Shown here one piece after another: positions 1 to 7,041 of a stretch of DNA of 12,489 bases. Both the position numbers and the translations under genes were made by a program. Every line of letters begins with the position of its first letter. Within the stretch, counting starts at the first letter, position 1. Origin of the DNA: Methylomonas sp. Lineage in GTDB: Bacteria > Pseudomonadota > Gammaproteobacteria > Methylococcales > Methylomonadaceae. Where the stretch lies: assembly GCA_026989715.1 (NCBI GenBank), contig JALSIU010000272.1:1-12489 (forward strand). The letters run 5' to 3'. Below the pieces are notes generated by a model. That model saw nothing but the letters and a program-made list of their open reading frames with translations. It searched no databases and was not told the origin of the DNA.

Positions 1-186
1 TAGTGTCGCATAAATCACATAAAAAATATGGGGTAATTAGGGCTTTTGTGTGCAGTGCGTTGCATAGATTGCGTGCTTTTTTATAAAGCGACTGCAAGTG
101 AGGTATAGTTTAGCTTATTTAAGTTTATTAGGAAACTCTTAAGTATAATAAGTGACTTTTTAAGGGGCTTTTTATGATTTTGGCAA

Positions 187-198
187 TGATAATTATCA
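187..198. promoter_or_regulatory. Fur-box-like palindrome
   Basis: TGATAATTATCA is a perfect 12-base palindrome. The 19 bases at 182-200 match roughly two thirds of the classical Fur consensus GATAATGATAATCATTATC by eye, including an unbroken TGATAAT. A perfect TATAAT at 144-149 lies about 40 bases upstream on the plus strand. The regulated transcript is unclear, because gpmI starts 295 bases downstream and is not a usual Fur target. It could control an unseen leftward gene or an unannotated RNA, or be a chance match in AT-rich DNA. Confidence 0.35.
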
Positions 199-350
199 AT
201 CAGGGCAAATTTTAGTCAATGTGGCGTATCGTTTTTTGTGTTGTGCAATATATTGTTTAATCGTACCAATAAGCATAGAATATTTTTAGCGGCCATTTCT
301 AGCGCGTTAGTGTGGTGAGATGCAAGAATTTTTTTAAAAACAATAGTTTG

Positions 351-356
351 TATAAA
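351..356 (+). promoter_or_regulatory. Candidate gpmI promoter -10 element
   Basis: TATAAA within TATAAAATG matches five of six bases of the sigma70 -10 consensus. The region 16-18 bases upstream (327-334) is a T-rich run with no good TTGACA. Transcription from here would give a leader of about 130 bases before the gpmI start, and this leader would contain the 385-403 palindrome. A competing -10 is TAGAAT at 422-427. This is a weak call. Confidence 0.25.
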
Positions 357-384
357 ATGACGTAAACTGCTTAAGTTGGTATCT

Positions 385-403
385 TCTAATCTTTAAGATT
401 AGA
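385..403. repeat. Perfect 9-1-9 palindrome upstream of gpmI
   Basis: The arms TCTAATCTT (385-393) and AAGATTAGA (395-403) are exact inverted repeats around one central T. A one-base centre favours a dimeric DNA-binding protein site over an RNA hairpin. It lies between the two candidate gpmI -10 boxes (351-356 and 422-427) and overlaps the expected -35 zone of the second one, which is where a repressor or activator site would be placed. No regulator is identified. Confidence 0.5.
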
Positions 404-492
404 TAGAGGGTGTCAATGGTATAGAATAAATTGAAGTTTAGATAATTAATGATTGTTTGGTTCTCATGACTGAACAAGACCCCGGAGGCTGT

Positions 493-2031
493 ATGATAAA
501 ACCCAAACCTTTAGTATTACTGATTCTTGATGGCTTTGGCCTGAGAGCTAATACCGACTATAACGCCATTGCGCTGGCAAATACGCCGTGCTGGGATAAT
601 TTGCAAAAGACATTTCCGATGACGCAATTAGATTGTTCCGGGCGTATTGTGGGTTTGCCTGATAAACAGATGGGCAATTCTGAGGTTGGGCATATGCATA
701 TTGGTACCGGGCGTTATGTGCCGCAAGATTTTTCGCGGGTAAGTGATGCGATTGAGTCAGGCGATTTTTTTGCAAATAAGGCACTTTGTATGGCAGTTGA
801 TGCCGCACTTGAGAAACAAGGCACTTTGCATATTTTGGGGCTGTTGTCACCGGGTGGGGTGCATAGTCATATTGAGCATATATTAGCGATGCTGACGTTA
901 GCGGCAAAGCGTGGTTTAAAAAACGTGGCGGTACACGCTTTTTTAGATGGCCGTGATGTTGCGCCTAAAAGTGCGGCTGGTGCGATTGCACAACTGGAAG
1001 CTAAAATAAAAGAGTTGGGTGTGGGGCGTATTGCCTCTATTATTGGCCGCTTTTATGCAATGGATCGGGATAACCGCTGGGAGCGTGTGCAAAAGGCGCA
1101 TCGGCTGATTGTTTTAGGTGAGGGAGACTATGCGGCTCATTCGGCAGCAGAAGCGTTGCAAGCAGCTTATCAACGTGATGAGACGGATGAGTTTGTGGCG
1201 GCAACCACTATTTTGGATGCAGAAGGACAATCCACCGCCTTAGCGCCGGAAGATGCATTTGTATTTATGAATTTTAGGGCTGATAGGGCGCGTGAAATTA
1301 GCCAAGCTATTACCGATATTGACTTTACCGGCTTTGAGCGCGGGCATAAAGGGCACTCCGGCTGTTTTGTGACCTTGACTGAATACCATGAAAAATTCAA
1401 CTATCCTGTCGCTTACCCCGCAGCGGAGATTAAAAATAGCTTAGGGGAAGTGTTGGCGCAACATGGCTTATTGCAGTTACGCTTAGCAGAAACCGAAAAA
1501 TATGCGCATGTTACTTTTTTTATGAATGGGGGCGTAGATGAACCTAATGCCGGTGAAGACCGTATTTTAGTACCATCGCCAAAAGTAAAAACCTATGATT
1601 TACAGCCGGAAATGCACGCAGCACAAGTGACGGAGCATTTGGTTACGGCGATTAGCGAACAAAAATATGATGTCATTATATGTAATTATGCCAACTGCGA
1701 TATGGTGGGACATACCGGTAACTGGGAGGCTGCATTAAAAGCCGTTGAGACCATTGATGCATCCGTTGCGGCTGTTGTGGCGGCTTTGGATAGTGTCGGG
1801 GGGCAAATGTTACTAACCGCAGATCATGGCAATATTGAGCAAATGCGTGATGCACAAGGCGAGCCGCAAACTGCACATACCACTAATCCCGTGCCTTTGG
1901 TGTATGTGGGGGGGAGTCAGAGCTTAATGGAGGGGGGGAGTTTAAAAGACTTGGCACCGACAATGCTGGCCATTTTAGGTATTGAGCAACCTGTCGAAAT
2001 GAATGGTAAATCATTATTGGCTAAAGATTGA
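493..2031 (+). CDS. gpmI: 2,3-bisphosphoglycerate-independent phosphoglycerate mutase
   Basis: This enzyme interconverts 3-phosphoglycerate and 2-phosphoglycerate in cytoplasmic glycolysis and gluconeogenesis, using two metal ions (Mn2+ in the family) and a phosphoserine intermediate. The product is 512 aa, close to the roughly 510 aa family norm. Visible landmarks are the N-terminal LILDGFG with metal ligand Asp13, the phosphoserine motif MGNSEVGH with Ser63, FLDGRD, the GRFYAMDRDNRW block, FRADRARE, and the C-terminal metal-site motifs CDMVGHTG and TADHGN. I chose the ATG at 493 because GGAGG sits at 484-488 and the protein then begins MIKPKPLVLLILDGFG, as in homologues. Upstream TTG 457 and ATG 466 would add a non-conserved leader. 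The TGA stop overlaps the TTG start of envC. Two G7 runs (1908-1914 and 1932-1938) lie near the 3' end. The identification is firm. Confidence 0.97.
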   Translation: MIKPKPLVLLILDGFGLRANTDYNAIALANTPCWDNLQKTFPMTQLDCSGRIVGLPDKQMGNSEVGHMHIGTGRYVPQDFSRVSDAIESGDFFANKALCMAVDAALEKQGTLHILGLLSPGGVHSHIEHILAMLTLAAKRGLKNVAVHAFLDGRDVAPKSAAGAIAQLEAKIKELGVGRIASIIGRFYAMDRDNRWERVQKAHRLIVLGEGDYAAHSAAEALQAAYQRDETDEFVAATTILDAEGQSTALAPEDAFVFMNFRADRAREISQAITDIDFTGFERGHKGHSGCFVTLTEYHEKFNYPVAYPAAEIKNSLGEVLAQHGLLQLRLAETEKYAHVTFFMNGGVDEPNAGEDRILVPSPKVKTYDLQPEMHAAQVTEHLVTAISEQKYDVIICNYANCDMVGHTGNWEAALKAVETIDASVAAVVAALDSVGGQMLLTADHGNIEQMRDAQGEPQTAHTTNPVPLVYVGGSQSLMEGGSLKDLAPTMLAILGIEQPVEMNGKSLLAKD

Positions 2032-3170
2032 ATATTAGACACTTTATAATATTAGGTATCTTATTTTGCAGTCATGGCTTGTTGATGGCTGCAGGCGATA
2101 AAGAAAAAAAATTGCGTGCGGTACAAACTGAAATGACGGTGGTCGCTAAGCAATTGTCGCATTTAAAACAGCAAGCTGAGCAAGCAGACTCCGAGCTAAA
2201 GCAGATTGAATTGCAGTACGGAATCTTAGCGCGTTCCTTACGCGAATTAACCGCGCAAGTTGAGGCAAAAAATCAGCGTATTGCGCAGATACGTCAAGAT
2301 ATTCACGTGCAAAAAAGCTGGCTGGCAAGTCAACAATCGCAGTTAGCCGCGCAAGTGAAAGCAGCTTATGCTTTAGGCGGACAGGAGCAGTTAAAGCTGT
2401 GGTTTAATCAGCAAGATGCGGAACGCAGCAGTCGTATTATGAAGTATTACCAATACTTCAATCAGGCGCGTTTAGAGGAATTAGACCGTATTAAGGCGAG
2501 TTTGTCTTTGTTAAATACCTTAGAGCAAGAAAAGCAACAGGAACTGCAGGCATTGCAAGCTTTGGTTGTGGATAAGCAAACGCAACAGCAGCAACTATCA
2601 GCGACTAAAAAACAACGTAAAAAGTTGCTTGTGCTGATTAAGCGAGCCTATAAAAAGAACCATTCGCAATTATCCAGATTACAAAAAAATGCCCGGCAAC
2701 TTAAGCGTTTAGTGGCTCAGCTACAAAAGCAAAAGACGGTGCCAGAGCTTGTTTTTGCGGATAGTCCAAGCTTGCCTTTTGCACAATTAAAAGGCCGATT
2801 GCCTTGGCCTGTGCGCGGAAAAATAGTGCGTTCGTTCGGCAGTCGCCGCACGGAGGGCAAATGGCAAGGCGTATTAATACGTGCGGCAGAAGGTACGGCC
2901 GTTAAGGCTATTGCGCATGGGCAAGTTGTGTTTGCTGATTGGTTTAAAGGTCATGGGTTTTTAATGATTATTGAGCATGATAAATCGTATTTGAGTTTGT
3001 ATGCGTTTAATCAAAATTTAGAGCGACAGGCGGGTGATTGGGTCGAAGCCGGTGAAGTGGTGGCGACGGTTGGTAATAGTGGCGGCCGAGATAAGCCGGG
3101 ATTATATTTTGAAATTCGTCGGCAAGGCAAGCCCTTGAATCCTAAAAAATGGTGCATAAAGCATCGATAG
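2028..3170 (+). CDS. envC: EnvC-like murein hydrolase activator (degenerate LytM/M23 domain)
   Basis: This is a probable periplasmic activator of division amidases (AmiA/AmiB in E. coli). The 380 aa product has a signal peptide (about residues 1-22), a long Gln/Lys-rich coiled coil (about 25-235) and a C-terminal LytM domain from LPWPVRG at 258. The domain matches EnvC (AIAHGQVVFADW, LYFEIRRQGKPLNP). The catalytic metal ligands are replaced: Trp279 and Leu283 stand where active LytM enzymes have His and Asp, and the HxH motif is GLY. It should therefore activate amidases and not cut peptidoglycan itself. The start is a TTG inside the gpmI stop (TTGA overlap), with no strong ribosome binding site, which suggests translational coupling. 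The first ATG (2085) would remove most of the signal peptide. Family assignment is firm; the partner amidase is inferred. Confidence 0.92.
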   Translation: MNIRHFIILGILFCSHGLLMAAGDKEKKLRAVQTEMTVVAKQLSHLKQQAEQADSELKQIELQYGILARSLRELTAQVEAKNQRIAQIRQDIHVQKSWLASQQSQLAAQVKAAYALGGQEQLKLWFNQQDAERSSRIMKYYQYFNQARLEELDRIKASLSLLNTLEQEKQQELQALQALVVDKQTQQQQLSATKKQRKKLLVLIKRAYKKNHSQLSRLQKNARQLKRLVAQLQKQKTVPELVFADSPSLPFAQLKGRLPWPVRGKIVRSFGSRRTEGKWQGVLIRAAEGTAVKAIAHGQVVFADWFKGHGFLMIIEHDKSYLSLYAFNQNLERQAGDWVEAGEVVATVGNSGGRDKPGLYFEIRRQGKPLNPKKWCIKHR

Positions 3171-3314
3171 AAGCGGTTTTGCTATTTTTCCTTTTATTTG
3201 TTGTGTGGTATGGCACTATATTTTTATTGAATTCGCTTTTTTCGGCTCAATATTGATATAGAATACAACTGCAAGTGTCTTTGGCAGGAATTTAAATAAC
3301 GGAGTTTATAAGGC

Positions 3315-4637
3315 GTGTTGAAACAAAAAAATATTGTAATGTTGTTTATCGGTGGGGTGCTAGGAATCTTAATTTCTACGGCAGGCTCCGTATTTGCAAA
3401 TAAGCCGAGTGAGCAAGCAGTCACTTTGCCTTTTGAAGAGCTAAGAACTTTTACTGAGATTTTTGGCCGGATTAAGCAAGATTATGTGGAACCGGTGACG
3501 GATAAAGAGTTATTGGAAAATGCAATTCGTGGTATGTTGGTTGGCTTAGATCCGCATTCAAGCTATTTGAATGCGGAAGAATATCAAGAGCTGAAAGTCG
3601 GTACCACCGGTCGTTTTGGCGGTTTGGGTATTCAGGTCACAATGGAAGATGGCTTTGTAAAAGTTATTTCGCCGATTGATGATACGCCTGCACAGCGAGC
3701 CGGTATGGCATCGGGAGATATTATTATTAAGCTGGATGAGCAACCGGTTAAAGGCATGACTTTAAATGAAGCCGTCAAAATTATGCGCGGTGATGTCGGT
3801 AGCAAGATTGTACTGACAGTGGTACGTAAAGGGAAAGGAACACCGTTTAAAGTTACTTTGGTGCGTGATATTATCAAAGTGAAAAGTGTGCGTAGTCGTA
3901 CCTTAGAAGAGGGCTTTGGCTATGTGCGCATTAGTAGCTTTCAGTCACCGACAGGTGATGCACTTGAGTCCGCTATTGCCGATTTGAAAAAAGACAATGG
4001 CGGTAAGCTAAAAGGAATGGTGCTGGATTTAAGAAACAACCCGGGCGGGGTGCTAAATGGTGCAGTTGCGGTCAGTGATGCCTTTTTAGATGCCGGTAAA
4101 ATTGTGTTCACCAAAGGGCGCATTAAGAATGCACAAATGGACTTTAATGCAACACCGGGTGATTTATTAGAGGGTGCGCCTTTAGTGGTATTGATTAATG
4201 CAGGTTCCGCATCGGCTTCTGAAATTGTGGCAGGGGCTTTGCAAGATCATAATCGTGCCATTATTATGGGCACTAAGTCTTTTGGTAAAGGTTCGGTACA
4301 AACCATTTTGCCGACCGGCAGTGGTGGTGCGGTTAAAATTACGACAGCGCGATATTTTACGCCATCGGGACGTTCAATTCAGGCAACAGGTATTGAGCCG
4401 GATATTGAATTGGAACGCTTGAAATTGGAATCAATGGAAGCTGCTCAGTTTAAACCTATTAAAGAGGCTGATTTATCACACCATTTAAGCAATGGTAATA
4501 AACAGAAGGTTAAGGAAGACAAGGCAGATGCCACAAAATCTGAAAAGCCTGCAGAGAAAACAGGTGTTGATATGCGTGATTACCCCCTAAAAGAAGCCTT
4601 AAATTTATTGAAAGGAATCGCTATTTTGAATAGGTGA
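3315..4637 (+). CDS. ctpA: C-terminal processing serine protease, S41 family (CtpA/Prc)
   Basis: This is a periplasmic tail-specific protease that trims or degrades exported proteins. Family members such as P. aeruginosa CtpA control peptidoglycan hydrolases. The product is 440 aa. It has an N-terminal signal sequence or anchor ending near Phe27-Ala28, a PDZ domain (about 100-185, starting RFGGLGIQV), and the S41 catalytic core. The catalytic dyad is visible: Ser300 in GSASASE and Lys325 in FGKGSVQ, 25 residues apart as in D1-processing proteases, with Gln329 nearby. The tail is Lys/Glu-rich (about 390-420) and ends in DYPLKEALNLLKG, typical of CtpA. The start is GTG 3315, with GGAG at 3301-3304 and AAGG at 3310-3313. 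It follows envC by 144 bases, so it may have its own promoter. Substrates cannot be read from sequence. Confidence 0.95.
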   Translation: MLKQKNIVMLFIGGVLGILISTAGSVFANKPSEQAVTLPFEELRTFTEIFGRIKQDYVEPVTDKELLENAIRGMLVGLDPHSSYLNAEEYQELKVGTTGRFGGLGIQVTMEDGFVKVISPIDDTPAQRAGMASGDIIIKLDEQPVKGMTLNEAVKIMRGDVGSKIVLTVVRKGKGTPFKVTLVRDIIKVKSVRSRTLEEGFGYVRISSFQSPTGDALESAIADLKKDNGGKLKGMVLDLRNNPGGVLNGAVAVSDAFLDAGKIVFTKGRIKNAQMDFNATPGDLLEGAPLVVLINAGSASASEIVAGALQDHNRAIIMGTKSFGKGSVQTILPTGSGGAVKITTARYFTPSGRSIQATGIEPDIELERLKLESMEAAQFKPIKEADLSHHLSNGNKQKVKEDKADATKSEKPAEKTGVDMRDYPLKEALNLLKGIAILNR

Positions 4638-4667
4638 TAGGGTGCATAAATAACAGCTGATGATGTT

Positions 4668-5537
4668 GTGAGCAAGTTATTAAAGCGAAAAAAACCAGTT
4701 AGCTGCGTTATTTACGGAGTGCTGGTTTTTTTTATGCTTATTCGTTTTACGGCGGTTGCGGCCGAGCGGCCTAAAATAGCACTTATTATCGATGATATGG
4801 GGGCGCAACAGGCTTTAGGTTTGGCGGCATTGCAGCTTCCGGGAGCCGTTACCTATTCTTTTTTACCGTTTGCTCCCTATACGCAACAATTAGCTAGTTT
4901 AGCTTATCAGCAGAATAAAGAATTAATGTTGCATATGCCGATGCAGGCGATAGAGCCGGAAAAGTGGGAGGCGGGTGAATTAAAGCTTAGCATGACACAG
5001 GCAGAATTAGCCGACTTGGTGCAAAGGCAGTTGCAAGAAATTCCCTATATTGCTGGTGTGAATAATCATAAAGGCAGTTTAGTGACTCAAGATTACGCTA
5101 GCATGCGTGACATAATGCAATTGCTGGTGGCGGCAAGAGGCCATAGCCTTTATTTTGTCGATAGTTTGACGACCAGCCAAAGCATCGCCCAGCAAGTTGC
5201 GTTAGAATTCGGTCTTGCGAGTCGTGCGCGAGATGTTTTTCTGGATCATAATGCGCCCGATACAGCCATTGTTCGGCAACAATTTAGACAATTGATTATT
5301 TTGGCGCGGCGTTATGGGAGTGCATTAGGTATTGCTCATCCTCGACCAAACACGCTGAAAGTATTACGCGATGAGTTGCCTAACATGGCCGCTTTAGGCG
5401 TGCAGTTAGTGCCGGTTTCTGCTTTATGCTTTCAATATCCACAAGGGCGCGTGTTTAATAGGCAGGAGGTTGCGGCCAAAATAAAGGCGCGTTTCCAAGC
5501 TGAGACAGAGATTATTGGTGAGTATGATATTTTTTGA
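4668..5537 (+). CDS. yibQ: Divergent polysaccharide deacetylase family protein (YibQ-like)
   Basis: This is an exported protein of the divergent polysaccharide deacetylase family (formerly DUF610), probably acting on cell-wall glycan in the periplasm; its substrate is not established. The 289 aa product has a basic N-terminus, a hydrophobic segment (about 11-30) and a likely signal cleavage near AVAA-ER (residue 32). The NodB-like core shows IIDDMG (Asp42, Asp43), HMPM (His89), GVNNHKGS (130-137), DSLTTS (165-170) and FLDH (191-194), which are the metal and active-site blocks of the family. I chose GTG 4668 because it gives a full signal peptide; ATG 4734 would leave only a stub. No clear ribosome binding site is visible. 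It lies 30 bases after ctpA, and in E. coli yibQ is likewise linked to envC and gpmI. A terminator-like hairpin sits inside its first codons. Confidence 0.88.
   Translation: MSKLLKRKKPVSCVIYGVLVFFMLIRFTAVAAERPKIALIIDDMGAQQALGLAALQLPGAVTYSFLPFAPYTQQLASLAYQQNKELMLHMPMQAIEPEKWEAGELKLSMTQAELADLVQRQLQEIPYIAGVNNHKGSLVTQDYASMRDIMQLLVAARGHSLYFVDSLTTSQSIAQQVALEFGLASRARDVFLDHNAPDTAIVRQQFRQLIILARRYGSALGIAHPRPNTLKVLRDELPNMAALGVQLVPVSALCFQYPQGRVFNRQEVAAKIKARFQAETEIIGEYDIF
4688..4733 (+). repeat. Terminator-like inverted repeat inside the yibQ signal-peptide codons
   Basis: AAAAAAACCAG (4688-4698) is the exact reverse complement of CTGGTTTTTTT (4722-4732), and the T-run extends to 4733. The stem is 11 bp with a four-pair CCAG/CTGG core and a 23-base loop. 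It resembles an intrinsic terminator, but the loop is long and the core is short. It encodes the Lys-rich start and the Leu-Val-Phe-Phe hydrophobic part of the YibQ signal peptide, so A-rich and T-rich codon use could produce it by chance. If functional, it would attenuate transcription from ctpA into yibQ. Confidence 0.4.
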
Positions 5538-5698
5538 CTATTTTTAGGGAGATTTGCCGGTGCTTTATTTTATATGGTAGAGTGCGATTAGTATCCTCAG
5601 TTATTTACTTGATTATAAATGGATTTATTTTTTTAGTGCATGATAAGCTTGTGTGCTGAGTAAGATGCGTGTCAATTAATCGTTGTAGGAATATTGTG

Positions 5699-6955
5699 AT
5701 GTCTATATTTAATATTAACCTTCATGAGACCATTTTTTGCTTATCAGATGCGCTGAATTTATTGGGTAGTAGACATATAGATCATGGTAAACGCGTTGCT
5801 TTTATTACCGCAGAGTGTGCTAAAGCATTGCAATGGGACGACCGGCAAATTGATGACTTATTTTTAGCGGCAATTTTACATGATTGCGGTATTTCTAAAA
5901 CGGTGGTTTATGAACGCTTAGTGAATTTTAATGGCAAGAATGCAGGAAATCATTGCGTTAAGGGGGCTGAGTTACTAAGTGCCTGCTCGCCTTTAGCTTA
6001 TTTGGCGGACTGTATTTTACATCACCATGTTGATTGGGAAGAGCTGAAAGGGGTGGATTTATCCGATAAAGTCAAGTTGGCTGCAAATTGTATTTATATG
6101 GCAGATACCATTGATTTTTTGGTATTACAATATTTGGATGAGTCGCCTAATATTTTGACGCATAAAGACTTGGTACGCAAACAAATTGCATCTAAAAAAG
6201 ATAGTGTCTTTGTTGCTACAATCGTCGATGTTTTTATGGCGGTTTCAGAGCCGGAGTCCTTTTGGTTAACTTTAGAGAAAGGACATAATTCAGGCTATGC
6301 TAAAGCGTGGTTAGGGCATAAGCAGGTGGTGCCGACTCCCTTTTCTGATTTAAAAAGTATTGCCTTATTGTATTCACGCATGGTGGATGCTAAAAGTCAT
6401 TACACTCAGCAACATTCGGAAGGGGTGGCCAATTTGGCGCGCTTTTTAGGTGAGCTATTTGCATTGCCTGAGCATAGCTGTGATAAATTAGAGTTAGCGG
6501 GTCTGTTGCATGATTTGGGTAAGTTGCGCGTTCCGGATGCTATTTTGGAGAAGCCGGGCAAGTTGACAGAAGCCGAGTGGTTGTTGATGCAACGCCATAG
6601 CTATGATACTTACGATATTATTAAGGATATTCAAGGTTTTGAAGAGATTCCGCTTTGGGCGGCACAGCATCATGAGCGTGTTGACGGGAGTGGTTATCCC
6701 TTTCATCACAAGGGAGATGCTTTGGCTTTGGAGTCTAGAATTATTGCCGTTGCTGATGTGTTTCAAAGTTTATCGCAAGCACGTCCTTATCGTGAAAAAA
6801 TTCAACCTGAAGAGTTGATGCATATTTTAAACTTGCAGGTACAGGCTAATAAAATTGATAAGCAGGTTGTGCAAAGGATTGATGCCAATTTAGTGGCATG
6901 TTGGGAGCAGGTGAAAACCTGTCTGCCGATTGAATGTATTGAGGTCGAGTTTTAG
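5699..6955 (+). CDS. Two-HD-domain protein with C-terminal HD-GYP domain (probable c-di-GMP phosphodiesterase)
   Basis: This is a probable soluble cytoplasmic signalling phosphodiesterase of 418 aa with no membrane segments. The C-terminal domain (about 235-400) is a canonical HD-GYP: His239, HDLGK at 271-275, His300, HHERVDGSGYP at 324-334 and Asp353. Known HD-GYP enzymes hydrolyse c-di-GMP, or in some cases cGAMP. The N-terminal half (about 25-140) is a second, divergent HD domain with His29, HDCG at 61-64, His85, HHH at 108-110 and Asp136. It keeps the metal-ligand pattern but has VDWEELKG where GYP would be. I chose ATG 5699, with AGGA at 5687-5690; GTG 5669 in the same frame would add ten residues with no obvious ribosome binding site. 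It is 161 bases from yibQ, so probably a separate transcript. No receiver or PAS domain is present, so the input signal is unknown. Confidence 0.88.
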   Translation: MSIFNINLHETIFCLSDALNLLGSRHIDHGKRVAFITAECAKALQWDDRQIDDLFLAAILHDCGISKTVVYERLVNFNGKNAGNHCVKGAELLSACSPLAYLADCILHHHVDWEELKGVDLSDKVKLAANCIYMADTIDFLVLQYLDESPNILTHKDLVRKQIASKKDSVFVATIVDVFMAVSEPESFWLTLEKGHNSGYAKAWLGHKQVVPTPFSDLKSIALLYSRMVDAKSHYTQQHSEGVANLARFLGELFALPEHSCDKLELAGLLHDLGKLRVPDAILEKPGKLTEAEWLLMQRHSYDTYDIIKDIQGFEEIPLWAAQHHERVDGSGYPFHHKGDALALESRIIAVADVFQSLSQARPYREKIQPEELMHILNLQVQANKIDKQVVQRIDANLVACWEQVKTCLPIECIEVEF

Positions 6956-6987
6956 TGTCTTGTTTATTTGAGGGGCGTGAGTCGCGA

Positions 6988-7031
6988 TGCGCTATGCAAA
7001 ACAGCTTGCATAGCGCACCGCTTCGGTTTTT
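6988..7031 (+). terminator. Strong inverted repeat between convergent genes, likely terminator
   Basis: TGCGCTATGCAA (6988-6999) and TTGCATAGCGCA (7006-7017) form a perfect 12-bp stem with a six-base loop. It is followed by a small ACCG-CTT-CGGT hairpin (7017-7027) that runs into TTTT (7028-7031). The T-run is about ten bases from the main stem, so the small hairpin may be the terminating element on the plus strand. In the opposite direction the large hairpin is not followed by a T-run. Its position between two convergent genes supports a terminator role for the HD-GYP transcript. Confidence 0.7.
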
Positions 7032-7041
7032 GATCGATTCT

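Larger units (their letters stand above)
1..492. other. Long non-coding region upstream of gpmI
   Basis: No convincing coding sequence was found on either strand in this AT-rich spacer. It holds a perfect TATAAT at 144-149 without a good -35, a Fur-box-like palindrome TGATAATTATCA at 187-198, a TATAAA at 351-356, a 9-1-9 palindrome at 385-403, and TAGAAT at 422-427. The gpmI ribosome binding site GGAGG lies at 484-488. The spacer is much longer than a simple gpmI promoter needs. It may therefore also serve a gene to the left of the window or carry a small RNA, but I see no GC-rich hairpin followed by a T-run that would mark the end of such an RNA. Confidence 0.6.

Noticed and set aside
76..90. 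GCTTT...AAAGC hairpin near the left edge as a terminator or RNA end
   Set aside because: It is a five-pair, AT-rich stem without a following T-run, so chance is likely.
457..492. Upstream in-frame TTG (457) and ATG (466) as the gpmI start
   Set aside because: They add a leader not seen in the family, and GGAGG at 484-488 is correctly placed only for ATG 493.
548..907. Antisense open frame of 119 codons within gpmI, and similar frames opposite ctpA, cysI and ampG
   Set aside because: They lie opposite well-identified conserved genes, show no family motif and are explained as shadows of the real coding strand.
3171..3195. Possible terminator after envC (AGC-GGTTTT-GCT followed by T-rich sequence)
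   Set aside because: The stem is only three base pairs, too weak to call.
5669..5698. GTG 5669 as the start of the HD-GYP protein
   Set aside because: No ribosome binding site lies before it, and AGGA at 5687-5690 fits ATG 5699. The extra ten residues are not recognisable.
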